A DNA stretch of 8,611 nt, from assembly GCA_964597685.1 (NCBI GenBank), contig CAZQZC010000111.1, positions 1-8,611 on the forward strand, in the 5' to 3' direction. The DNA comes from JBCBTJ01 sp964597685. Lineage in GTDB: Bacteria; Pseudomonadota; Alphaproteobacteria; Caulobacterales; Hyphomonadaceae. The notes under the pieces are model-generated. The model saw nothing but the letters and a program-made list of their open reading frames with translations. It was not told where the DNA came from and did not search any database. The stretch's first letter is position 1; every line of letters starts with the position of its first letter. Positions 1 through 6,180 of the stretch are shown one piece after another. The translations under genes were made by a program, and so were the position numbers.

Positions 1-1
1 G

Positions 2-304
2 AAGCTCGCCAGTGGCCGCCCCAGGCTGGCGGTGGCGCGTTCGCATAAGAACATTTCGGTCCAAGTGATCGACGACGAAAAAGGCGTCACCGTCGCCTCG
101 GCGTCGACCTTGGAGAAAGCGTTTCGCGACGAGCGCCCGAACGGCGGCGACTCCGATGCGGCGGCGAAGATCGGCGCGCTGATCGCCGAGCGCGCCAAGG
201 CCGCCGGCGTCGACGAAGTGGTCTTCGACCGCGGCGGTTATCTGTTTCACGGCCGGGTGAAAGCCCTGGCGGACGCCGCCCGCGAGGGCGGCTTGAAGTT
301 CTAG
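2..304 (+). CDS. rplR: 50S ribosomal protein L18, 5'-truncated by window edge
   Basis: L18 binds 5S rRNA and helps place it in the central protuberance of the large subunit. The reading frame is open from the left edge. Residues before the first GTG (position 32) read KLASGRPRLA, which matches the conserved L18 segment SGRPRLxVxRSNKHI. That GTG is therefore an internal valine codon and the true start lies upstream of the window. About 100 residues are visible, including the conserved core around RSHKNISVQVIDD and the C-terminal block ending DAAREGGLKF, typical of L18. The stop TAG (302-304) overlaps the AGGAGG Shine-Dalgarno of rpsE, so the two genes are almost certainly translationally linked. 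In the spc operon L18 normally sits between rplF and rpsE, which fits the neighbour seen here. Confidence 0.95.
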   Translation, partial: KLASGRPRLAVARSHKNISVQVIDDEKGVTVASASTLEKAFRDERPNGGDSDAAAKIGALIAERAKAAGVDEVVFDRGGYLFHGRVKALADAAREGGLKF

Positions 305-313
305 GAGGCTTTC

Positions 314-904
314 ATGGCGGAAGAGCAGCGGGGCAGGGGGCGCGGACGCGGCCGAGATCGGGATCGGGACGACGAGCAATCGGAATTCGTCGACAAGCTG
401 GTCGGCATCAATCGTGTCGCCAAGACTGTTAAGGGCGGCAAGAATTTCGGCTTCGCGGCGCTTGTTGTCGTCGGCGACGGCAAAGGGCGCGCCGGGTTCG
501 GCAAGGGCAAGGCTCGCGAGGTGCCCGAAGCGATCCGCAAGGCGACTGAGGAAGCCAAGCGCTCGATGGTTCGCATCCCGCTGCGCGAAGGTCGAACGCT
601 TCACCATGACGGCCAAGGCCGGTGGGGCGCCGGCAAGGTTGTTTTACGTGCGGCGCCTCCGGGAACGGGCGTGATTGCGGGCGGCCCCATGCGCGCCGTC
701 ATGGAAGTCCTGGGAATCCAAGACGTCGTCGGCAAGTCCATTGGGTCCTCGAACCCGTACAACATGGTGCGTGCGACGTTTGCGGCGCTGAAGGATCAAT
801 CCAGTCCCCGCAATGTGGCTTCGAAACGCGGCCTTAAGGTGCAGGACATTGTCGGACGGCGCGCCGACGGCGCGTCTGCGGCCGGCATGGCGGAAGCGTC
901 CTAA
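314..904 (+). CDS. rpsE: 30S ribosomal protein S5
   Basis: S5 is a small-subunit protein near the decoding region; it supports translational fidelity and mRNA entry. The 196-residue product starts at an ATG 5 nt after AGGAGG (303-308). Residues 5-20 form an Arg/Gly/Asp-rich low-complexity tail, common in alphaproteobacterial S5. The double-stranded RNA-binding domain follows (about 24-90, with INRVAKTVKGG and VVVGDGKGRAGFGKGKAREVPEA). The C-terminal domain is about residues 105-183 (GTGVIAGGPMRAV, SSNPYNMVRAT, SPRNVASKRG). The loop at 41-46 reads GGKNFG, where E. coli has GGRIFS; spectinomycin-resistance changes are known in this general region of S5, but I infer no phenotype. It is followed by rpmD, whose Shine-Dalgarno overlaps the rpsE stop codon. 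Confidence 0.98.
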   Translation: MAEEQRGRGRGRGRDRDRDDEQSEFVDKLVGINRVAKTVKGGKNFGFAALVVVGDGKGRAGFGKGKAREVPEAIRKATEEAKRSMVRIPLREGRTLHHDGQGRWGAGKVVLRAAPPGTGVIAGGPMRAVMEVLGIQDVVGKSIGSSNPYNMVRATFAALKDQSSPRNVASKRGLKVQDIVGRRADGASAAGMAEAS

Positions 905-919
905 GGAGAGGGTGGACCC

Positions 920-1114
920 ATGGCCAAGACATCCACGGTGACCATTCGTCAGACGGGTAGTCCAATCCGCCGCGACGATCGCCAGCGCAAGACGTTGATC
1001 GGCTTGGGCCTGAATAAGGTCGGCCGGGAACGCACGCTTGAAGACACGCCATCTGTGCGCGGCATGATCGCGAAAGTGTCGCACATGGTTGAGATCGTAG
1101 AGGAGCAGGCGTAG
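920..1114 (+). CDS. rpmD: 50S ribosomal protein L30
   Basis: L30 is a small large-subunit protein with the ferredoxin-like L30 fold. The 64-residue product is close to the usual bacterial length (about 60). It shows the family signatures: an N-terminal strand (TVTIRQTGSPIRR), the RQRKTLIGLGLNKVGRERTLEDTPSVRGMI block (residues 22-51, cited here only as landmarks), and a final strand VSHMVEIVEE. The ATG start is preceded by AAGGAG (903-908), which overlaps the rpsE stop and indicates coupled translation. Its place between rpsE and rplO is the standard spc order. L30 is absent from some bacterial lineages; here it is intact. Confidence 0.96.
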   Translation: MAKTSTVTIRQTGSPIRRDDRQRKTLIGLGLNKVGRERTLEDTPSVRGMIAKVSHMVEIVEEQA

Positions 1115-1145
1115 GCGCGCGCTGAACGCTTGGAAGAGACGCACA

Positions 1146-1619
1146 ATGAAACTGAACGAATTGTCTCCAGCCCCCGGTTCGACGAAGGCGCGCAAGCGCG
1201 TCGGCCGCGGCGTCGGCTCCGGCAAGGGTAAAACCGGCGGGCGCGGCGTGAAGGGCCAGAAGTCCCGCTCGGGCGTCGCTCTCAACGGCTTCGAGGGCGG
1301 CCAGATGCCGATTTATATGCGGCTTCCCAAGCGCGGCTTCAACAACGCGTTCGCCAAGCGGTACGCCTGGATTAATCTCGGCCGCATCGCCAAGGCCGTG
1401 GACGAGGGCAAGATCGACGCCGGGTCGATTACCGAGCAGAGCTTGGTCGAGTCCGGGCTCGTGCGCCGTGCGAAAGACGGGATCCGGCTGCTGGCGAAGG
1501 GCGACGCCCCGAAGAAAGCTGACATCACGGTGACCGGCGCCTCGAAAGCGGCTGTTGAGGCCGTTGAAAAGGCTGGCGGAAAGGTCACGCTAACGGGTGC
1601 GGGCGCGGACGCGGCCTAA
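1146..1619 (+). CDS. rplO: 50S ribosomal protein L15
   Basis: L15 is a late-assembling large-subunit protein that contacts 23S rRNA. The 157-residue product begins MKLNELSPAPGSTKARKRVGRG, a classic L15 start. A Gly/Lys-rich extended N-terminal arm follows (about 16-45, GVGSGKGKTGGRGVKGQKSRSG), then GFEGGQMPIYMRLPKRGFNN (48-67), and a globular C-terminal half with VTGASKAAVEAVEKAGG near the end. The Shine-Dalgarno (GGAAGAG, about 1132-1138) is weaker than for rpsE or rpmD. The gene sits 31 nt after rpmD and 88 nt before secY, the usual spc order. Confidence 0.97.
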   Translation: MKLNELSPAPGSTKARKRVGRGVGSGKGKTGGRGVKGQKSRSGVALNGFEGGQMPIYMRLPKRGFNNAFAKRYAWINLGRIAKAVDEGKIDAGSITEQSLVESGLVRRAKDGIRLLAKGDAPKKADITVTGASKAAVEAVEKAGGKVTLTGAGADAA

Positions 1620-1662
1620 GCTGGCTGCGCCTTTTACGATTTCGCCCTTCACAAATGATCCG

Positions 1663-1684
1663 TGGCCGCCAATCTTGGCGGCCA
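1663..1684 (+). repeat. Strong hairpin between rplO and secY
   Basis: TGGCCGCCAA (1663-1672) and TTGGCGGCCA (1675-1684) are perfect inverted repeats separated by 2 nt. In RNA this would most likely be an 8-bp GC-rich stem with a 6-nt loop. No U-tract follows, so it is not a canonical Rho-independent terminator, and the downstream secY Shine-Dalgarno starts only 11 nt later. It lies in the only sizeable gap (1620-1707) between rplO and secY. Possible roles are an RNA processing or stability element, or a modulator of secY translation; neither is shown by the sequence alone. Confidence 0.6.
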
Positions 1685-1694
1685 TACGCCATTC

Positions 1695-1701
1695 AGGGGA
1701 G
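1695..1701 (+). promoter_or_regulatory. secY ribosome binding site
   Basis: AGGGGAG lies 6 nt before the GTG at 1708. It supports that GTG as the secY start rather than any upstream ATG in this gap. Confidence 0.75.
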
Positions 1702-1707
1702 TAGCGC

Positions 1708-3054
1708 GTGGCTTCAGCAGCAGAACAACTCGCCCGCAACGTCAATTTCCGCACCTTCTCAAAGGCGAAGGAGCTGCAGAAGCGGATCCTGTTCACGCTC
1801 GGCGCGCTGCTGGTTTACCGGCTCGGAACGTTCATTCCGTTGCCCGGTCTCGACCCCGCAGCATATGCTCAATTTTTCCAACAGCAGTCGGGCGGTATCC
1901 TCGCCAACGTGAATATGTTGTCGGGCGGCGCGATCGAACGGATGGGCGTCTTCGCGCTCAACGTCATGCCGTACATCACCGCATCCATCATCATGCAGAT
2001 GATGACGACGGCCTCGCCAACCCTCGAAAAGCTCAAAAAAGAAGGCGAAGCGGGCCGTAAGCAAATCAACCAATACACCCGATACCTGACCGTGGCCTTT
2101 GCAATCGTGCAGAGCTTCGGCATCTCGGTTGGCCTGCGCGGCCTGGCGCTCGATTCCATTAATCCGCTGTTTTTCCAGGTGACCGCCGTCGTCACGCTGA
2201 CGGGCGGAACGATTTTCCTCATGTGGCTCGGCGAGCAGATCACGGCGCGCGGCATCGGCAACGGGATCTCGCTCATCATCTTCGCCGGCATCGTCGCCGA
2301 ATTGCCTCGAGCGATCTACAATCTACTCGGCCAGGCGCGCGCGACATCCGTGAACGTTGTCTTCATCGTCGCCATTACAGCCATGGTCATCGGCCTGGTC
2401 GTTTTCATCGTTTTCGTCGAGCGGTCGCAGCGCCGGCTCCTGATCCAGTATCCCAAGCGCCAGCAGGGCAATCAAATGGTGCAGGGGCAGAATTCGTTTC
2501 TGCCTTTGAAGATCAACACAGCCGGCGTCATCCCGGCGATCTTCGCCTCAGCGCTCTTGCTGCTTCCGACGACGATTGTCGGCTTCACCGGCGGAACAAC
2601 GGACGGCGCCGCGACCGGCGGCTTCAACCAATGGTTCCAGCTCTATTTCGGGCCTGGCTCCTGGGGCTTTATCGCGACGTACGGTCTGTTGATCGCGTTC
2701 TTTGCGTTCTTCTACACCTCCATCGTCTTCAATCCGGAAGAGACGGCGGATAATCTCCGCAAGTATGGCGGCTTCCTGCCGGGTATCCGCCCAGGCAAGA
2801 ATACGGCGTCCTACTTGGATTACGTGCTCACGCGTCTAACGTTCATCGGCGCGGCGTACCTGTGCTTCGTATGCCTGCTCCCCGAGGTGTTGCGACGATA
2901 CTATCCCGGCATTCCCTTTTATATTGGCGGAACCTCGCTGCTTATTGTCGTTTCTGTGACAATCGATACAGTGACGCAGATACAATCCCATCTGATCGCG
3001 CATCAGTACGAAGGGATGATCAAGAAATCGCGGCTGGGAGGGCGCAAACGTTGA
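1708..3054 (+). CDS. secY: Preprotein translocase subunit SecY
   Basis: SecY is the channel of the SecYEG translocon in the inner membrane; it exports unfolded preproteins with SecA and inserts membrane proteins with the ribosome. The 448-residue product has the expected ten hydrophobic segments at roughly 25-43, 80-100, 122-141, 155-175, 184-204, 215-237, 270-291, 318-340, 371-391 and 404-424. Family landmarks include TFIPLPGLD after segment 1, a plug region around 60-78, NVMPYITASIIMQ (85-97), and GIGNGISLIIFAGIV (182-196). The cytosolic loop with NPEETADNLRKYGGFLPGIRPG (342-363) is the SecA/ribosome docking loop. The start is GTG with a good Shine-Dalgarno. The TGA stop is overlapped by the adk start (TTGA), so adk translation is probably coupled to secY. 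Confidence 0.98.
   Translation: MASAAEQLARNVNFRTFSKAKELQKRILFTLGALLVYRLGTFIPLPGLDPAAYAQFFQQQSGGILANVNMLSGGAIERMGVFALNVMPYITASIIMQMMTTASPTLEKLKKEGEAGRKQINQYTRYLTVAFAIVQSFGISVGLRGLALDSINPLFFQVTAVVTLTGGTIFLMWLGEQITARGIGNGISLIIFAGIVAELPRAIYNLLGQARATSVNVVFIVAITAMVIGLVVFIVFVERSQRRLLIQYPKRQQGNQMVQGQNSFLPLKINTAGVIPAIFASALLLLPTTIVGFTGGTTDGAATGGFNQWFQLYFGPGSWGFIATYGLLIAFFAFFYTSIVFNPEETADNLRKYGGFLPGIRPGKNTASYLDYVLTRLTFIGAAYLCFVCLLPEVLRRYYPGIPFYIGGTSLLIVVSVTIDTVTQIQSHLIAHQYEGMIKKSRLGGRKR
3036..3042 (+). promoter_or_regulatory. adk ribosome binding site inside secY
   Basis: GGGAGGG lies within the last secY codons, 8 nt before the TTG at 3051. It decides the adk start: the in-frame region upstream of it is secY coding sequence in another frame. 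Confidence 0.7.
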
Positions 3055-3617
3055 ATCTGATCCTGTTCGGGCCGCCGGCGGCGGGCAAGGGCACGCAGGC
3101 GAAACGGCTGGTTTCAGAACGCGGCTATATCCAATTGTCCACCGGCGACATGCTCCGCGCGGCGCGCGCCTCCGGCAGCGCGCTTGGGCAAGAAGTCGCC
3201 GCCATTATGGACCAAGGGCGGCTGGTCTCGGACGAGATCGTCATCCGCTTGATCGAAGAACAGCTGGACGCCAATGGAAGCGCGCCTGGGTTCATTTTCG
3301 ACGGCTTTCCACGCACCGTCGCCCAGGCCGAAGCGCTGGACGCCTCCTTGGCGGGACGCGGCGAGGCGGTCGATTTGGTGGTTCGTTTGCGTGTTGACGA
3401 AAACAAATTGGTCGAACGGATCGCGAAGCGGTTCGCCGAAGAGGGCCGCAAGGACGACAATCCCGAAACGTTCAAAACCCGTTTGGACAAGTACAACGCC
3501 GATACGGCGCCGCTGATCCCAATCTATGCTGAGCAAGGCAAGCTGAAAGAAGTCGACGGGATGGGGTCCATCGAAGCGGTTTCAACAGCGATCGACGCCG
3601 CGCTAGACACTGTCTGA
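3051..3617 (+). CDS. adk: Adenylate kinase, short type, TTG start
   Basis: Adenylate kinase interconverts ATP + AMP and 2 ADP in the cytosol and keeps the adenylate pool balanced. With the TTG start at 3051 the product is 188 residues. This places the P-loop (GPPAAGKGT, 7-15) right after the first beta-strand, as in all Adk proteins. The NMP-binding part has STGDMLRAA (30-38), QGRLVSDEIV and FDGFPRT (83-89). The lid is short: RIAKRFAEEGRKDDNPETFKTR (123-144) has no cysteines and no long zinc-binding insertion, so this is the short-lid type common in Alphaproteobacteria. The next in-frame ATG would remove the P-loop, and earlier in-frame starts lie deep in secY without support. The start overlaps the secY stop (TTGA). 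Position between secY and rpsM is the usual arrangement in this class. Confidence 0.96.
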   Translation: MNLILFGPPAAGKGTQAKRLVSERGYIQLSTGDMLRAARASGSALGQEVAAIMDQGRLVSDEIVIRLIEEQLDANGSAPGFIFDGFPRTVAQAEALDASLAGRGEAVDLVVRLRVDENKLVERIAKRFAEEGRKDDNPETFKTRLDKYNADTAPLIPIYAEQGKLKEVDGMGSIEAVSTAIDAALDTV

Positions 3618-3636
3618 CAAAGGTCCGATTCTTTTG

Positions 3637-3664
3637 TTGACGCGGGCGCGGCGAGGCCTATAAC
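3637..3664 (+). promoter_or_regulatory. Predicted sigma70-type promoter of the alpha operon
   Basis: TTGACG (3637-3642) and TATAAC (3659-3664) are separated by 16 nt, a near-consensus housekeeping promoter in the adk-rpsM gap. A start site near 3671 would give a leader of about 84 nt before rpsM. It implies that rpsM-rpsK-rpoA-rplQ can be transcribed independently of the spc operon. An inverted repeat, TAACGA (3661-3666) / TCGTTA (3673-3678), overlaps the -10 element and the expected start region and could be an operator or coincidence. Confidence 0.65.
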
Positions 3665-3741
3665 GACGCTCTTCGTTAAGAAGGCTGGCGCCTGGCGCGC
3701 GGGGTCCTTATGGCTTCGCGCTGACGGGCTTTTATTCATGC

Positions 3742-3747
3742 AGGGAG
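3742..3747 (+). promoter_or_regulatory. rpsM ribosome binding site
   Basis: AGGGAG sits 7 nt before the TTG at 3755 and supports that unusual start. An ATG at 3738 lies upstream of the Shine-Dalgarno and out of frame, and an in-frame TGA at 3722 rules out a long extension. Confidence 0.7.
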
Positions 3748-3754
3748 CACGGCT

Positions 3755-4123
3755 TTGGCCCGCATTGCAGGTGTCAATATACCCCCCAATAAGCGCGTCG
3801 AAATCGCGTTGAGGTACATTCACGGCATTGGTCCCGCCATGGCGCGCGAGATCATTGAGAAAGTGGGCGTCGCGCCCGAGCGTCGCGTGGCTGAATTGTC
3901 GGATGCGGAAGTCATCCAGATCCGTGAGACGATAGACGCCGACTATACCGTCGAAGGCGACCTCCGCCGCGACACGTCGATGAACATCAAGCGCTTGATG
4001 GATCTGGGCTGCTATCGCGGTCTGCGCCACCGTAAACGGCTCCCGGTCCGCGGGCAGCGCACTCACACCAACGCCCGCACCCGTAAGGGTCCCGCCAAGC
4101 CGATCGCCGGCAAAAAGAAATAA
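3755..4123 (+). CDS. rpsM: 30S ribosomal protein S13, TTG start
   Basis: S13 lies in the head of the small subunit and contacts the P-site tRNA and the intersubunit bridge to L5. The 122-residue product has the full family pattern: MARIAGVNIPPNKRVEIALRY at the N-terminus, the helix-hairpin-helix YIHGIGPAMAREI (21-33), a coiled middle (about 45-85), and the basic C-terminal tail LRHRKRLPVRGQRTHTNART that reaches the P site. The start codon is TTG, unusual for a highly expressed ribosomal protein; the conserved ARIAGVN directly after it makes the start secure. It is the first gene after the predicted internal promoter and lies 12 nt upstream of rpsK. Confidence 0.98.
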   Translation: MARIAGVNIPPNKRVEIALRYIHGIGPAMAREIIEKVGVAPERRVAELSDAEVIQIRETIDADYTVEGDLRRDTSMNIKRLMDLGCYRGLRHRKRLPVRGQRTHTNARTRKGPAKPIAGKKK

Positions 4124-4135
4124 GAGGACGATCCA

Positions 4136-4525
4136 ATGGCCCGCGATACGACCCGCGTCCGTCGCCGAGAGAAAAAGAACATCACCTCCGGCGTGGTTCA
4201 CGTCAATTCGAGCTTCAACAACACCAACGTGACGATCACCGACGTGCAGGGCAACACGATCTCCTGGTCGTCTGCGGGCGCCATGGGTTTTAAGGGATCG
4301 CGGAAATCCACGCCCTATGCCGCGCAGGGCGCCGCCGAGGATGCAGCGAAGAAAGCTCAGGAACACGGATTGAAGACCGTCGAAGTCAATGTTCGGGGTC
4401 CGGGCTCTGGCCGTGAGTCCGCCTTGCGCGCCCTGCAGGCCGCCGGCCTGACTGTTACGTCCATCCGCGACACCACCCCTATCCCGCACAATGGCTGCCG
4501 GCCGCCGAAGCGGCGCCGCGTCTAG
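4136..4525 (+). CDS. rpsK: 30S ribosomal protein S11
   Basis: S11 is a platform protein of the small subunit, near the E site and the 3' end of 16S rRNA. The 129-residue product matches family length. Landmarks are the basic N-terminus (RVRRREKKNITSG), HVNSSFNNTNVTITDVQGN (22-40), SSAGAMGFKGSRKSTPYAAQ (45-64), VRGPGSGRESALRAL (86-100) and the C-terminal DTTPIPHNGCRPPKRRRV, with its conserved HNG and RPPKRRRV tail. The Shine-Dalgarno AGAGGA (4123-4128) begins at the last base of the rpsM stop, so translation is probably coupled. Confidence 0.98.
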   Translation: MARDTTRVRRREKKNITSGVVHVNSSFNNTNVTITDVQGNTISWSSAGAMGFKGSRKSTPYAAQGAAEDAAKKAQEHGLKTVEVNVRGPGSGRESALRALQAAGLTVTSIRDTTPIPHNGCRPPKRRRV

Positions 4526-4549
4526 TCCGGGACAACACTCTAACGCTTG

Positions 4550-4555
4550 AAGGAG
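4550..4555 (+). promoter_or_regulatory. rpoA ribosome binding site
   Basis: AAGGAG lies 6 nt before the ATG at 4562. An alternative in-frame TTG at 4547 would place this site inside the coding region, so the ATG is preferred. Confidence 0.75.
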
Positions 4556-4561
4556 CAGGCC

Positions 4562-5599
4562 ATGGCCGACAGCGCCGCCGCATCCGTGAACGACCGCAAC
4601 TGGAAAGAGCTGATCCGTCCGAATCGCCCGCAGGTCGAGGCGGGTTTGGATCCGAAGCGTAAAGCGAAGCTGGTCATCGAGCCGCTGGAGCGCGGATTCG
4701 GCACCACGATGGGCAATGCGCTGCGCCGCGTGCTCCTGTCGTCCCTGCAGGGCGCGGCGATCACCGGCGTCCAGATCGACGGCGTCGTGCACGAATTCTC
4801 TGCGATCCCCGGTGTCCGTGAGGATGTGACGACGATCGTCCTGAACCTCAAGCAGGTCGCAATCTCGATGGTGTCTGAAAACCCGAAGCGCATGGTGCTG
4901 AAGGCTGACGGCCCCGGCCCTGTGACGGCGGGTCAGATCGAGGTGACGGGAGACGTGAAGATCCTGAACCCGGATCTTGTCATCTGTCATTTGGATGAGC
5001 AGGCCTCAGTGCGCATGGAATTCACCGTCGCGTCTGGCAAGGGCTATGTGCCCGCGGATCAGAGCCGGCCCGAGGACGCGCCGATTGGCTTCATTCCCGT
5101 GGACGCGATCTATTCCCCGGTGCGCCGTGTCGGCTATCAGGTTGAAGACACGCGCGAAGGCCAGGTGCTGGACTACGACAAGCTGGCTCTGACGGTTGAG
5201 ACAGATGGCTCGGTTACGCCGGAGGACGCCGTCGCTTACGCCGCGCGCATCCTTCAAGACCAACTCCAGCTTTTCATCACGTTCGACGAGCCGGTGGTTG
5301 AGGATCAAACTCAACAGGAAGCCGATCTTGGCTTCAATCCGGTTCTCCTGAAAAAGGTCGACGAGCTCGAATTGTCCGTCCGATCGGCCAATTGCTTGAA
5401 GAACGACAACATCGTTTACATCGGCGACCTGATCCAGAAGTCCGAAGCTGAAATGCTCCGCACGCCGAACTTCGGACGGAAATCGCTGAACGAGATCAAG
5501 GAAGTGCTGGCCGGGATGGGCTTGCACCTCGGCATGGACGTGCCGGATTGGCCGCCCGAAGACATCGAAGCGCTCGCAAAGCGCTATGACGAACATTAA
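4562..5599 (+). CDS. rpoA: DNA-directed RNA polymerase subunit alpha
   Basis: The alpha subunit dimerises to nucleate RNA polymerase assembly, and its C-terminal domain contacts UP-element DNA and activators. With the ATG at 4562 the product is 345 residues. The N-terminal domain (about 20-243) holds the assembly motif GNALRRVLLSSLQG (51-64; the two arginines match the E. coli Arg44/Arg45 region), VREDVTTIVLNLK (85-97) and the YSPVRRVGYQVE region (184-195). An acidic linker (243-258) follows. The C-terminal domain has ELSVRSANCLKND (270-282; R274 and N277 match E. coli R265 and N268) and TPNFGRKSLNEIK (301-313; K307 matches K298), so the DNA-binding determinants are intact. A 5-residue longer form from TTG 4547 is possible but less likely. 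Confidence 0.98.
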   Translation: MADSAAASVNDRNWKELIRPNRPQVEAGLDPKRKAKLVIEPLERGFGTTMGNALRRVLLSSLQGAAITGVQIDGVVHEFSAIPGVREDVTTIVLNLKQVAISMVSENPKRMVLKADGPGPVTAGQIEVTGDVKILNPDLVICHLDEQASVRMEFTVASGKGYVPADQSRPEDAPIGFIPVDAIYSPVRRVGYQVEDTREGQVLDYDKLALTVETDGSVTPEDAVAYAARILQDQLQLFITFDEPVVEDQTQQEADLGFNPVLLKKVDELELSVRSANCLKNDNIVYIGDLIQKSEAEMLRTPNFGRKSLNEIKEVLAGMGLHLGMDVPDWPPEDIEALAKRYDEH

Positions 5600-5626
5600 G
5601 GCCCGCCCGGTCCTCAGGAGGAGATT

Positions 5627-6049
5627 ATGCGCCACGCTCTCGCGCACCGGAAACTGAACCGCACCGCGTCGCACCGAAAGGCGATGTTCGCGAACATGGC
5701 GTCGTCGCTGATCGAGCACGAGCAGATCGTCACCACGCTGCCAAAGGCCAAAGAGCTGAAGCCGATCATGGACAAGCTCGTCACGCTGGCCAAGCAAGGC
5801 GACCTCGCCGCCCGTCGTCGCGCGATCGCAAAGATCCGCAACAAGACCATGGTGCGGAAGCTGTTCGACACGCTCGGCCCGCGCTACGCCGAGCGCCAGG
5901 GCGGCTATACGCGCGTCCTCAAGGCGGGCTTCCGGTATGGCGACAATGCGCCTATGGCGGTGATCGAACTCGTCGATCGCGACCCGGAGGCCAAGGGCGC
6001 TGCAGACCGTGCGCGTGTCGAAGCGGAACTTGAGGCGGTAGACGCATAA
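5627..6049 (+). CDS. rplQ: 50S ribosomal protein L17
   Basis: L17 lies near the polypeptide exit tunnel of the large subunit. The 140-residue product has the highly conserved N-terminus MRHALAHRKLNRTASHRKAM, then ANMASSLIEHEQIVTTLPKAKELKPIMDKLVTLAK (23-57, cited as landmark), and ends the core with GGYTRVLKAGFRYGDNAPMAVIELVDR. An Ala/Glu-rich tail of about 20 residues follows, which is common in Alphaproteobacteria. The Shine-Dalgarno AGGAGGAG (5616-5623) is the strongest in the window. As is typical, L17 is the last gene of the alpha operon; a perfect inverted repeat begins 8 nt after its stop. Confidence 0.98.
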   Translation: MRHALAHRKLNRTASHRKAMFANMASSLIEHEQIVTTLPKAKELKPIMDKLVTLAKQGDLAARRRAIAKIRNKTMVRKLFDTLGPRYAERQGGYTRVLKAGFRYGDNAPMAVIELVDRDPEAKGAADRARVEAELEAVDA

Positions 6050-6057
6050 ATCGCTCT

Positions 6058-6090
6058 ACAGCAATGAAATCTTTCAGATTTCATTGCTGT
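6058..6090 (+). repeat. 15-bp perfect inverted repeat downstream of rplQ
   Basis: ACAGCAATGAAATCT (6058-6072) and AGATTTCATTGCTGT (6076-6090) are exact reverse complements around a 3-nt loop. The stem is far more AT-rich than its surroundings. It lies just after the last alpha-operon gene, so it may end transcription or protect the 3' end of the mRNA, but neither strand shows a U-tract after the stem, so it is not a canonical intrinsic terminator. It could also be one copy of a dispersed palindromic repeat. The rest of the gap to the protease gene (6091-6180) shows only the candidate promoter listed separately. Confidence 0.75.
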
Positions 6091-6153
6091 TGCGAGGTGG
6101 TTCGCCGTTTGGCGCGCCTAACTGACACGTAACGTCATCGCACTTGCCACCGC

Positions 6154-6178
6154 GGAACGGCCGCAATAGAGCCATGTT
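6154..6178 (+). promoter_or_regulatory. Candidate ECF-sigma (EcfG-like) promoter of the protease gene
   Basis: GGAAC (6154-6158) and GTT (6176-6178) are 17 nt apart. This resembles the GGAAC-N16/17-CGTT pattern of the alphaproteobacterial general stress sigma factor EcfG, with T instead of C before GTT. Stress control of an HtrA-type protease would make sense. A transcript from here would begin after the ATG at 6181, which would favour the ATG at 6199. The motif is short and could be chance. Confidence 0.35.
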
Positions 6179-6180
6179 CC

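Noticed and set aside
32..34. GTG as the start of rplR
   Set aside because: The frame is open to the window edge and the codons before it encode the conserved L18 segment SGRPRL.
1655..1912. An 85-codon plus-strand frame across the rplO-secY gap
   Set aside because: Most of it overlaps secY in another frame and its translation shows no conserved pattern; no ribosome binding site is seen.
2862..3050. A 63-codon N-terminal extension of adk reaching into secY
   Set aside because: It overlaps conserved SecY sequence in another frame; the Adk family begins right before the P-loop, and the TTG at 3051 has its own Shine-Dalgarno.
3738..3812. A 24-codon ATG frame overlapping the start of rpsM, possibly a leader peptide
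   Set aside because: It has no Shine-Dalgarno of its own, its sequence is unremarkable, and most of it is out-of-frame rpsM coding sequence.
4547..4561. A TTG start five codons upstream of the rpoA ATG
   Set aside because: The Shine-Dalgarno AAGGAG lies within these codons and is correctly spaced for the ATG at 4562.
3524..4990. A 488-codon open frame on the minus strand opposite rpsM, rpsK and the start of rpoA
   Set aside because: It lies antisense to three fully conserved genes, its translation is rich in Arg, His and Asp with no recognisable domain, and long antisense frames are common in GC-rich DNA.
6058..6100. The hairpin after rplQ as a classic Rho-independent terminator
   Set aside because: There is no run of T after either arm, so I list it as an inverted repeat with unknown role.
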